A stretch of DNA of 64,000 bases from assembly GCA_964019135.1 (NCBI GenBank), contig OZ025263.1:23807639-23871638 (forward strand). Reading direction: 5' to 3'. The notes under the pieces are model-generated. The model was not told the origin of the DNA, made no database searches, and worked only from the letters and a program-made list of their open reading frames with translations. This document shows, piece after piece, positions 1 through 9,200 of this stretch; within the stretch, counting starts at the first letter, position 1; every line of letters begins with the position of its first letter. Source of the DNA: Arenicola marina. Lineage: Eukaryota; Annelida; Polychaeta; Arenicolidae. Both the position numbers and the translations under genes were made by a program.

Positions 1-159
1 GTATATTGCATTGTATAATTCATGTGATCTGCGTATAGTGTGAAGCTGCGTGATATGTCAAACTTGATATGTGATCTAAGGTTTCTGTTGTGCGCAAAGT
101 TTAATCTACATCATTATCTACACGACCAACGGCCGCCCACTCCCAATCACGTCGCTTAC
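1..159 (-). other. Intron start, continuing off the window
   Basis: Begins with donor GTAAGC at 159. I see no further exon before the window edge. Confidence 0.5.
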
Positions 160-225
160 TGGATTTCACCGTGGATGTTGCGCCAGTTATAGTGGTGAAC
201 TCAGCGGTAGTGCTCTCGGTCGTCC
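160..225 (-). CDS. 66-bp Thr-rich exon carrying the spacer core
   Basis: The acceptor GCATTGCTCCATACAG ends at 226 and the donor CCA|GTAAGCGAC starts at 159. Phase 1 in and out; the preceding G plus GG gives Gly. Its 21 codons read TTESTTAEFTTITGATSTVK then Ser. The segment AEFTTITGATST aligns with the array spacer core PFTTVTGPTSTE. This shows that the gene's mucin-type sequence continues after the SEA domain and off the left edge, and it links this small exon by homology to the arrays more than 6 kb away. Further exons, possibly with a membrane anchor, must lie beyond base 1. Confidence 0.75.
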
Positions 226-1525
226 CTGTATGGAGCAATGCGATCATATACACTATGTATATACATTATCTATATCCACTATCCTAACCATTCTATTGTA
301 TTAATATATACAAGGAATGAGATTTGATTTGCACGATAAAAGCTTGAAATGATTGAAACGAGATCACTCTCGGTAGGCTGTGCAGTATATCGATAATACC
401 AAAGCAAGAAGAAAAGTGAAATAACATATAAAGAAGCTGTATTTACGTTATTTCCATCTGCTGGTCTTTATTAAATTTATATAACAGTTTCACCCATTGT
501 GGTGTTTATAATTGACATATGGACATCTATGTGTGCAGGAACAGCACAGTTGAGCTGTGACATAAACTTACTTATCTCAATACAACAACACTATTATGTT
601 TGTTATTATTAGATGCTGTTTAGTTGAAATTTAATGTTTTCACTAGCAATTAAATACACATTGCAAAATAATGATTAAACGTGATTTCCTTGGCTGCAAA
701 TGTTGTTATGGAACTGTATTCTACGTCTGAGAGTTAAGTCATTAATGTTATCCAACACCGCTGAAAATGCTATGTTGTCAAATTATTGTTGCATGCGACG
801 CACGATATGTAGCGAAGTGGAAATACTGACATCAACCTTCTGCTCCAGGAAAAGAACATTGTATTAAATAATGTCATGGCTGATTTGAACAAAAAACAAA
901 ATGTATGTTAATCGACGGGCGTGGCCATGATTTTTTTTTTTTAAATCTATTAAGACTGAAAAAATAGATCAAAAGGGAGATGTTATTTTATCTAACTAGA
1001 CCTATGTCACATGGTAGCAATAAACAACCAGCGTGTCGATATATTAGATCCGAGGTTTTGGGCAACGAATACACATGTACCGGCTGCGAAAGCAGGTGTC
1101 CATGGGCTACAACGTGTTTCGACTAGCTGCCGGCAACTGTGGATAATTCCACAGGAATAAAATTAAAATTGTTTTACTTTAAGGAGTGGCTGTGACACAT
1201 CTCGCGATTCTAATGAAGGTTAATCAATTATTAAATCGCCGATGAATGACATTACTAGTCATGTGACGTACAACGAACCCATTATCCGTGCAAGCGCATT
1301 ATAGTCACGTGATGGGACATGTGGCCAGACACGTGCCCCATCAACGGCTTTTACTCTTGTGTCTACCGATAACTAGCTACAGTCACACACAAGCCCACGG
1401 CACCATTTTGGTTAACTTTGGGTAGAACCACTGAGGTTAGGTTTGTTATTCAATCCGCCATACACAACCAAGCGTATAAGTGGAGTTGCGCTTTTTATCT
1501 GGACCACCTCTAAACTGATTTCTAC
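226..1525 (-). other. Intron, 1.3 kb
   Basis: GTAGAA...ATACAG. AT-rich, with a T run at 931-942. No exon of matching phase was found; candidate acceptors near 1141, 844 and 616 lead at once or soon to stops. Confidence 0.6.
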
Positions 1526-1591
1526 CTGTGGTACTCTGGCATATGGCCAGGTTCGTGGTATCCGCACCAGGGTTCATGTAACTGCCTTGAT
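1526..1591 (-). CDS. 66-bp exon after the SEA domain
   Basis: The acceptor TGATTCCCTTCTAG ends at 1592 and the donor CACAG|GTAGAAATC starts at 1525. Phase 1 in and 1 out; the G of the SEA exon plus AT gives Asp. It reads QGSYMNPGADTTNLAICQST then Thr. I recognise no domain. It contains one Cys, no hydrophobic run and only a modest Thr content, so it looks like a linker after the SEA fold. Its length equals that of the Thr-rich exon at 160-225. Both splice sites are good and the phase fits on both sides. Confidence 0.65.
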
Positions 1592-1883
1592 CTAGAAGGG
1601 AATCACCGTGTTGTAGCTGCATTGCTTTTGCATCCGACTGTTGCTTAATTACATGAAGTTCAAATTACATTACTTTGTAGAATATGACATAAAACCGCAG
1701 CTCTTTAATGTTTTCATTGATATATGTATATCTATATCTGTAATCTCTCTAGTATCATTACCTTTTATCCAATTTGAATTTGTGTAGAAACTTAGCTTGA
1801 ATAAACTGACAATTTGCCATTGAATGTCGGAGTTTCAATTTGGAAAGTTGCATTATCAGAAATAGTTCATCATCGGACCTTAC
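1592..1883 (-). other. Intron, 292 bp
   Basis: GTAAGG...TTCTAG. Nothing else recognised. Confidence 0.6.
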
Positions 1884-2017
1884 CAGTTACATCGACCCTA
1901 TCGTCTCGCACTGTGAAGTTAAACTGGTCCAAATTGTTAGCAATGGTAGCAGCTAGTCTTGAAGTGTTGACAGCACATCCCACGGTCACGTTATACTCCA
2001 CGATGATACTTCCCGGG
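1884..2017 (-). CDS. SEA domain, C-terminal part with GSIIV cleavage-type motif (exon of 134 bp)
   Basis: The acceptor TTTCGGTGCTTTAG ends at 2018 and the donor GTAAGGTCC starts at 1883. The exon has 1 base, 44 codons and 1 base. It opens PGSIIVEYNVTVGCAV and continues with NTSRLAATIANNLDQFNFTV then RDDRVDVT. The GSIIV turn corresponds to the G-SVVV site at which many mucin SEA domains self-cleave between Gly and Ser; here Gly-Ser is intact and the following residues are the expected beta-branched ones. The later LAATIANNL helix and FTV strand complete the fold. N-glycosylation sequons are visible (NVT, NTS, NFT). Autoproteolysis is inferred from the motif only. Confidence 0.85.
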
Positions 2018-2681
2018 CTAAAGCACCGAAATAAGGGTGTCACGCAACAAATGAGAGAATGACACACACTGGATGGCTTTAAAACTATCCCTACTAGACG
2101 GGGAGAGAATGAACGTCGAGGGGTAGTAGATCGTGCACATACCTCCATAAAAGGACGTTATCGGCACATGGCGCATTTATACATATTGAAAATGGTTGAT
2201 TAAAGGAAAACACTAACTAATATCACCCAAACAATGTATATACTTGAGCGTACGTTAAGATTGTACCCCTAACACGATGGAGTACTGCGGCTACGTTATA
2301 TTCTGTTTGCATCTTAGACAAAACTACCAGGTGGAACATATATAATCAGGAGCGGAAACAGGAATTTGAAAAGAGGGGGGGGGGGTTCGCCCTGGTATAA
2401 TCGGGCAAACTGTTTTATGTGACTTAACATTCATTCGATTACTGTCGCGATGTAGAGATAATGTATTATTTGATTGACCGTTGCAATTTACCTAAACACG
2501 AAGGCGTCAACGCTAACCAGTTGTTGCTCAAGTAGCCCCGTCACGCAAACCAAGATGCGTCGCGTCTGAAAGCGTCCATATCACCATAATCATGAGAAAA
2601 CATCAAAGCGACTATTTGTTCTCTAAGCTTGTGGTACCACAAACCGACTTTGAGTATTGAGTAGAACAACGACTAACTTGC
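2018..2681 (-). other. GC-AG intron, 664 bp
   Basis: GCAAGT...CTTTAG. Contains a plus-strand G run at about 2377-2386. No other feature seen. Confidence 0.6.
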
Positions 2682-2755
2682 GTGAAGTTTACGAAATTGC
2701 AGTCTATTATCTGTTCATACTGTGACACGTGTATCGCGTCACAACCATTACAACA
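2682..2755 (-). CDS. SEA domain, middle part (exon of 74 bp, GC donor)
   Basis: The acceptor TTTTCGTTTGCTGCACAAG ends at 2756 and the exon opens in phase 0, fitting the phase-0 end at 4470. Its 24 codons read CCNGCDAIHVSQYEQ then IIDCNFVNF, plus two bases, AC. The end is set by a GC donor, GCAAGTTAG, which is the consensus form for GC-AG introns. It leaves AC to join the C of the next exon as Thr, giving NFT-PGSIIVEYNV, the classic SEA continuation. The nearby GT donor (GTTAGT, phase 0) would put the next exon out of frame and hit a stop, so the GC site is preferred. Two adjacent Cys and further Cys residues suggest disulphides. Confidence 0.75.
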
Positions 2756-4469
2756 CTTGTGCAGCAAACGAAAAATTAATATCCAAATATAAACCACAGT
2801 AAACAACTTTCAGGTAAATGGCAATGGGCAAACTGGTAATGCGAGAAAACATTTGCGGAATTTTCAACAATTTACCTATTATTGCAGTGACTGATCATTT
2901 CAATATATAGTTGTACATATAGAAAATATAACATATAAAAAACGGCCATATTGTAAATAGTACAGTGTGTACACAGGATCTCGCCACTCGTTAAGGTCCG
3001 AAAATGACGTCATTATTTACGACGTCCTATCCAATTGAAGAAATAGGAAAAGGAGAGTAACTCCCAATGAATAATCCGCCGGATCTGCCTGTCGCTTGCA
3101 TTTATGGCTCATAAAAGTATACACATGGCATTCAGATGTAATTTTGCATCCATTTATATGTCTAAATAATGAAAGATAACACCATTGGACTATTTTTAGT
3201 GTCAAAACGTGACTTTAAAGCGGCGGTCGTGAGGTACCGAGTCGAAAGTGCGCAAAACGGTCCGCAGAATAGCGCGGCAATTGTTTTTTGCTGAAAAAAA
3301 CACACCTTTTTTGGGGGGTCACTCGTGCATTGACAAATCTCTTTAATTATTTACTAGATCTCACGAGGCTGCATAGTAATAACAAATATATGAGAAGTAG
3401 CCTATTATCCTTATAACGCTTTGTTTATGTATCATCTCCCTGGAAACAATTAAGTCTGCTATCTGACAGAAACAAACACGCACTGCGACATTTAACATAG
3501 ATCTAGATGAAGAACAAAAGACCTGGTTCGTTGGCTACAACGTATACATGTGTAATTGGTCAGGCTGGAACAGGAAAGCCTGTTTTAGCGCGAAGAAGCG
3601 TTGTGCGGACACAGCCGAGACAAGTCTAACTGTTTTGTGCTCTACGGGCCTTGTGTGCTTGCATAGTTGCTCACAAGCCTTTATTTTGGTTTATATTTAT
3701 GAATAGAAAAGACGGATTATACAATATCTATCTCTATTTAAATATGTTTATTAATCAAGACAAACCAAAATGCTTGTCGGTCTTCAGATGGTTTCGAACA
3801 CTCGATCTAAGTCAAGCAATTTAATCGTTGCGCCTCGTTACCACTGTGCCACGGCGTATGCAGCTATTTCGTTTCGTTTACTTTCCTACTTTTATACCCG
3901 CAAAGCCGACATGCGATGGTTATGATCGTGCACGCAGGGTGGGGGGCACATTACTGCAGTAGTGGTACGCCGTAGTACACTGATAACGACGGAATCGCTT
4001 TGTCTACGCACACTTCTCTCCTGTTGTTTCTTGACATTTTTCCGCGCGAATAAAAAAAACCAGGTTTTGCCGTTTCTGCGGGCTGATTTAAATATCAAAT
4101 TCACCTCCGACTTGGTACCTCACGACTTCGCTTAAAAGTAGTTTTGGATACTAGACTACGTGAGTTCAACTATCCTGAACCAAATAAGAGTACTGATTTT
4201 AGTTTTAACTAGGGTAGATACTTTTTATGCATGTTTGAGAACGTGACTGGCGTTTGAAAATTATCTTGATCGGTTCAGTGAAAATCAAGTTACTCTCCTT
4301 TCTTTGTTTATCATAACGCGCTCCCAAAATGACGTCATCTTGGTTACGTCATTGCAACCAGTGGCGTAAATAACGACGTCATTTTCGGATCGTAACAAGT
4401 AGCGGGCCCCAAGTAGCGAGATCCTGTGAGTGTGTAGTGAAACAGAAAACCATCTGCTTCCAGTTTTAC
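2756..4469 (-). other. Intron, 1.7 kb, mostly filled by a foldback element
   Basis: GTAAAA...CACAAG. The element at about 2960-4440 occupies most of it and ends about 30 bp from the SEA exon. Confidence 0.6.
2960..4440. mobile_element. Foldback / MITE-like element with long imperfect inverted arms
   Basis: Sequence near the two ends is inverted-complementary in several collinear blocks. CACAGGATCTCGC (about 2973) matches GCGAGATCCTGTG (about 4418-4430). The block around TCCGAAAATGACGTCATT (about 2997) matches the reverse complement of about 4365-4390 with one mismatch in about 26. GGAGAGTAACT (about 3053) matches near 4290. GGTCGTGAGGTACC (about 3224) matches near 4117. The arms are several hundred bp and diverged; the centre (3300-4050) is AT-rich and has no recognisable transposase. 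I could not define target-site duplications. It is a non-autonomous DNA element by structure only. Confidence 0.6.
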
Positions 4470-4612
4470 CTGGGTATCTATCTCATCCGATAGTTCTAAG
4501 TAATATAAAGAAGTGCCGTCTGCTAAGGCATCCTTGAAAGTCCTGTCTTCTATTACAAACACCACCAGGTACACTCGACACACGTCGCATGTGACGAAAC
4601 TGCCAAAGCAAG
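4470..4612 (-). CDS. SEA domain, N-terminal part (exon of 143 bp)
   Basis: The acceptor CTTTAATTTACAG ends at 4613 and the donor GTAAAACTGG starts at 4469. The exon has 2 bases plus 47 codons, phase 1 in and phase 0 out. The first residues are Cys-rich (CFGSFVTCDVC). Next comes a beta-strand-like run, VYLVVFVIEDRTF, followed by KDALADGTSLYYLELSDEID. This matches the start of a SEA domain (strand, then aLaDptS..Y..L...I). Three Cys before the strand are unusual for SEA and may pair with the Cys in the next two exons. SEA domains occur in membrane-tethered mucins and related cell-surface proteins, often next to Ser/Thr-rich arrays, which is the context here. Identification is by eye, without a profile search. 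Confidence 0.8.
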
Positions 4613-5207
4613 CTGTAAATTAAAGGCAGCGGAAAACAAATATTAACCACAGCGCCGTGCAAGGTCAGCACATCGCGACTTCATGGTGCCTTGCAAGGCT
4701 AGCAAATCGCTACTTGTCTTCACGGTGCCTTGCAAGGCTAGCACATCGCGTCTTGTCTTCACGGTGCCTTGCAAGGTTGGCACATCGCTACTTGTCTTCA
4801 GGGTGCCTTGCAAGGTTAGCACATCGCCACTTGTCTTCAGGGTGCCTTGCAAGGTTAGCACATCGCGTCTTGTCTTCACGGTGCCTTGCAAGATTAGCAC
4901 ATCGCCACATGTCTTCAGGGTGCCTTGCAAGGTCAGCACATCGCGTCTTGTCTTCACGGTGCCTTGCAAGGTTGGCACATCGCGACTTGTCTTCACGGTG
5001 CCTTGCAAGGTCAGCACATCGCGTCTTATCTTCACGGTGCCTTGCAAGGTTGGCACATCGCGACTTGTATTCACGGTGCCTTACGTTACACTTACGTTAT
5101 GTCTTTATACGGTTTTATTCTGTTATCGAATCAGTTTGTCTTTCATTGCAATAAACAAATTATTCGCGTCACAAATTACAGCAATAGCAACGTTACAATA
5201 TACTCAC
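4613..5207 (-). other. Intron, 595 bp, containing a 39-bp minisatellite
   Basis: GTGAGT...TTACAG. Most of it is the tandem repeat at 4660-5090. Confidence 0.6.
4660..5090. repeat. 39-bp minisatellite, about 11 copies
   Basis: The plus-strand unit starts TTGCAAGGCTAGCACATCGC and continues with about 19 bp ending CACGGTGCC. The period is 39 bp (for example 4691 and 4730). Because 39 is 13 codons, both strands stay open, giving 13-residue repeats such as RDVLTLQGTVKTS on the minus strand. I treat it as intronic, since good splice sites flank it and the exon phases skip it. Confidence 0.85.
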
Positions 5208-5243
5208 TTGCAGTAGAACTCGTAAGGCTGGTTGTTACATCAG
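5208..5243 (-). CDS. 36-bp Thr/Ser-rich linker exon
   Basis: The acceptor TATTTCTATTCCAG ends at 5244 and the donor GTGAGTATA starts at 5207. In phase 1 the exon reads Asp-Val-Thr-Thr-Ser-Leu-Thr-Ser-Ser-Thr-Ala with split codons on both sides. The G left by the giant exon plus CT gives Ala. The final A plus the CT of the next exon gives Thr. The phase-0 reading stops at once, so only the phase-1 reading is coding. It forms a short Thr/Ser linker between the mucin array and the SEA domain. Length and phase (1-1) match the other small exons of this gene. Confidence 0.75.
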
Positions 5244-6287
5244 CTGGAATAGAAATACCAAAGCGTGGCGTCATTGGGACGGGAACATATTGTGATAAAC
5301 CACACCAAGTGTATATGCAATTTTTACCGTATGTCGCCCACTACTGTAGGTTTGTGGCTGGCTATCAACTAAGCAATGTGCCTAAAGAGGTCTCTTATTT
5401 TGCGCAAGTACGAGTATGCCGCCCGGTATACCAAACCACTTCCTGGCCTACCGATAGGGCCATGCTGCGCGCCAATGAAATGTTCATAGCGGCCAGGTCC
5501 GGTATATTTAGTGGCAATGGAACAAACAAGCCTTAGACCGTCTCTTTTCAAACAGCTGCCTTCTTCTCCCGAATGCCCCCTGTTCTCTATCGGGAGGTCT
5601 ACCGATGCGTGATGTGTGTATTCGGTTAACTTTAGGGAGATTTTCATATATTCTAAGCTGGGATACGATGGATAGGAGTTACATAACACGAATCGTTCAG
5701 AACTAAAATGCACTTTACATGCACACGCCCGTTCCTCAAAACCAATTTAACGGGCACGAGTTACCTGGCGATGGGTGGTTAAGGAGGGAATGTGTTAAGC
5801 CACGTATGATTTTCATCATAAAGCTATGCCCCCTGTGTTACATGTCCACTTGCTTACGAGATCGATCTTCCCGCAGCGATATATCTGAGTAAGAGTATTC
5901 GAGCTCGAGCTTTCCAAAATAACATTTTTGCGCACGAGCTTCCCAGGTCTAGCTCTTCAAAGCGATATTTCTGGGTAAGGGTTTCCGCAATCGAGCCTTT
6001 CAATCTCAGTGGAGTATCCACCGGTAAGCCAATCAATGTATTATATTTCTAATTCGAGCACCTGTAACGTCTAAAATGATGATCTCTCACTGCGAGTGAC
6101 ACGCCAGCCAACAATTACAATTAACCCCACCCTCTTCTACACACATATGCGCAATAACCCCACGACTCAGGCCCGCTTCCCAGACGCTAATTCCACTCAA
6201 ACAAAACCTATACCTTCCTCTACCACAGCACACATACAGTGACAGTTATGGTAGTCGGGGTAGGCGTAAGTGTTGATTCAGTATTAC
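5244..6287 (-). other. Intron, 1.0 kb, after the giant exon
   Basis: GTAATA...ATTCCAG. Contains two diverged copies of an ~86-bp segment (from 5876 and from 5962, starting GCGATAT). The candidate exon at about 5599-5656 has the wrong phase and composition. Confidence 0.55.
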
Positions 6288-9200
6288 CTGTGGTTGTCTC
6301 AGTGGACAAATTGGTCCCTGATGTGGTCACAGCTGGGGTAGACGTCAGTGTTGATTCAGTGGTCCCAGTGGTTGTTTCGGTAGACAAAGTGGGCTCTGAT
6401 GTGGTCACAGCTGGGGTAGACGTCAGTGTTGATTCAGGGATCTCCGTAGTTGTCTCGGTAGACAAAGTGGTCCCTGATGTTGTCACAGCTGGTGTAGACG
6501 TCAGTGTTGATTTAGTGGTCCCAGTGGTTGTTTCGGTAGACAAAGTGGTCCCTGATGTGGACACAGCCGGGGTAGACGTCAGTGTTGATTCAGTGTTCTC
6601 AGTGGTTGTCTCCGTGGATAATGTGTTCACGCCTGTGGTCTCCGTCACCGTGGACTGGGTGGTGGGCGCTGTGGTTGTCTCGGTGGATAAAGTGGTTGGG
6701 GTTGTGGATTGTGTTGTAGTTTCCGTTGTGGTTGGTGTTGTGGTTGGTGTTGTAGTTTGTGTCGTAGTTTCTGTTGTGGTTGGTGTTGTAGTTTGTGTTG
6801 TAGTTGTTGTTGTGGTTGGTGTTGTAGATTGTGCTGTGGTTTCCGTCATGGTTGGTGTTGTATTGGCTGTTGTGGTTTGTGTTGTAGCGGGTGTGGTTGT
6901 TTCAGTGGTAGTGGCCGTTGTTAAACCAGTTGTGGTGGCCGAGGCTGTCGTGCTTTCAGCTGTTGCGCTCTCCGTTGACGTTGGCCCAGTTACTGTTGTG
7001 AATGGCTCTGTCGCCGAAGTTGTGGATCCCGCGGTAGTCGATGTTTGGGTTTTGGTATCCCATGGCGTGGTAAGTGTTGTGGTTAACACAGTGGTCGTCG
7101 CAGGGGTAGTTTCTGTTGGTGTTGGCGTTGTTAAAATTGTCGTTGCCTGTGTTGTGCTTGTAGTTATAGTTTCAGTTGTCGTAGGCGTGGTGGTTTGTGT
7201 TGTATTTTCTGTCGCGGCTGGTGATGGGGTTTGTGTTCTAGTTTCTGCCGCGGATGGTGTTGTGGTTTGTGTCGTAGTTTCTGTCGTGGTTAGTGATGTG
7301 GTTTGTGTTGTAGTTTCTGTTGTGGTTGGCGTTGTGGTTTGTGTTGTGGTTGGTGTTGTGGTTGGTTTTGTAGTTTGTGTTGCAGTTTCCGTTGTGGTTG
7401 GTGTTGTGGTTTGTGTTGTAGTTTCTGTCGTGGTTGGTGTTGTGGTTTGTATTATAGTTTCTGGTGGGGTGGGTGTTTTGTTTGGTGTTGTGGTTGGTGT
7501 TGTGGTTGGTGTTGTAGTTTGTGTTGTACTTTCCGTTGTGGTTGGCATTGTAGTTTGTGTTGTGGTTGGTGTTGTGGTTTGTGTTGTAGTTTCTGTTGCG
7601 GTTGGTGCCGTAGTTTGTGTTGTAGTTTCTGTTGTGGTTGGTGTAGTAGTTTGTGTTGTAGTTTCTATTGTGGTTGGTGTTGTAGCCTGTGTTGTAGTTT
7701 GTGTTGTGGTTGGAGTTGTAGATTGCGCTGTGGTTTCCGTCATGGTTGGTGTTGTATTGGCTGTTATGGTTTGTGTTGTAGTGGGTGTGATTGTTTTAGC
7801 GGTAGTGGCCGTTGTTGAACCAGTTGTGGTGGTCGAGGCTGTAGTGCTTTGAGCCGTTGCGCTCTCCGTTGACGTTGGCCCAGTTACTGTTGTGAATGGC
7901 GCTGTCGCCGAAGTTGACGATCCCGCGGTAGTCGATGTTTGTGCTGTGGTATCCGATGGCGTGGCAAGTGTTGTGGTTAACACGGTGGTCATCGCAGTCG
8001 CAGTTTCTGTTGGGGTTAGCGTTGTTAAAATAGTTGTTGTCTGTGTTTTGCTTGCAGTTGTAGTTACTGTTGTCGTTGGTGTTGTGGTTTGTGTTGTAGT
8101 TTCCGTTGTGGTTGGCGTTGTGGTTTGTGTTTTGGTTTGTGTTGTGGTTGGTGTTGTAGTTTGTGCTCCAGTTTCCGTTGTGGTTGGTGTTGTGGTTTGT
8201 GTTGTGGTTTGTATTGAGGTTGGTGTTGTAGTTTGTGTCGTAGTTTCAGTTGTGGTTGGTGTTGTGGTTTGGGCTTTAGTTTCTGCGGTGATTGGTGTTG
8301 TGGTTTGTGTTGTAGTTTGTGTTGCAGTTGCTGTTGTGCTTGGTATTGTGGTTTGTGTTGTGGTTTGTGTTGTGGTTGGTGTTGTAGTCTGTGTTGTAGT
8401 TTCCCTTGTGGTTGGTGTTGTGGTTTGTGTTGTACTTACTGTCATGGTTGGTGTTGTAGTTTGTGTTGTGGTTGGTGTTGTGGTCTGTGTCCTAGTTTGT
8501 GTTGTGGTTGGTGTTGTAGTTTGTGTTGTAGTTTGTGTTGTGGTTGGGGCTGTAGATTGCTTTGTGGTTTCCATCGTGGTTGGTGTTGTGGTGGCTGTTT
8601 TGGTTTGTGTTGTAGTGGGTGTGATTGTTTCACTGGTAGTGGCCGTTGTTGAACCAGTTGCGGTGGTCGAGGCTGTTGTGCTTTGAGCTGTTCCGCTCTC
8701 CGTTGACGTTGGCCCAGTTACTGTTGTGAATGGCTCTGTCGCCGAAGTTGTCGATCCCGCGGTAATCGATGTTTGTGTTGTGGTATCCGATGGCGTGGTA
8801 AGTGTTGTGGTTAACACGGTGGTCGTCGCAGTGGTAGTTTCCGTCGGGGTTGGCGTTGTTGAAATAGTGGTTGTCTGTGTTGTGCTTGCAGTTGTAGTTT
8901 CTGTTGTCGTAGGAGGGGTGGTTTTTGTCGTAGTTTCTGTCGTGGTTGGTGATGTGGTTTGTGTTCTAGTTCCTGTCATGGTTTGTGTTGCAGTTTGGGT
9001 TGTAGTTTCCGTTGTGGTTGGCGTTTTGGTTTGTGTTGTCGTTGGTGTTGTGGTTGGTGTTGTAGTTTGTGTTGTAGTTTGTGTTGTGGTTGGTGTTGTG
9101 GTTGGTGTTGTGGTTGGTGTTGTGGTTTGTGTTGTAGTTTGTGTTTTAACTTCCGTTGTGGTTGGTGTTGTGGTTGGTGTTGTAGTTTGTGTTGTAGTTT

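Noticed and set aside
1107-1140. Acceptor GAATTATCCACAG leading to a short terminal exon
   Set aside because: In phase 1 it gives four residues then a stop, and the exon at 160-225 with spacer homology fits the chain better.
5599-5656. Possible extra exon with acceptor TATCCCAG and donor GTAGAC, reading LRIYENLPKVNRIHT
   Set aside because: It is phase 0-1 and not Thr-rich; it is needed only if the phase-0 donor at 6237 is used. The direct phase-1 junction is simpler.
6220-6240. Mucin frame simply ending at the TAG at 6220 (TVTVCVLW-stop) as the protein C-terminus
   Set aside because: Two donors lie just before it and the downstream SEA exons connect in phase from the donor at 6287.
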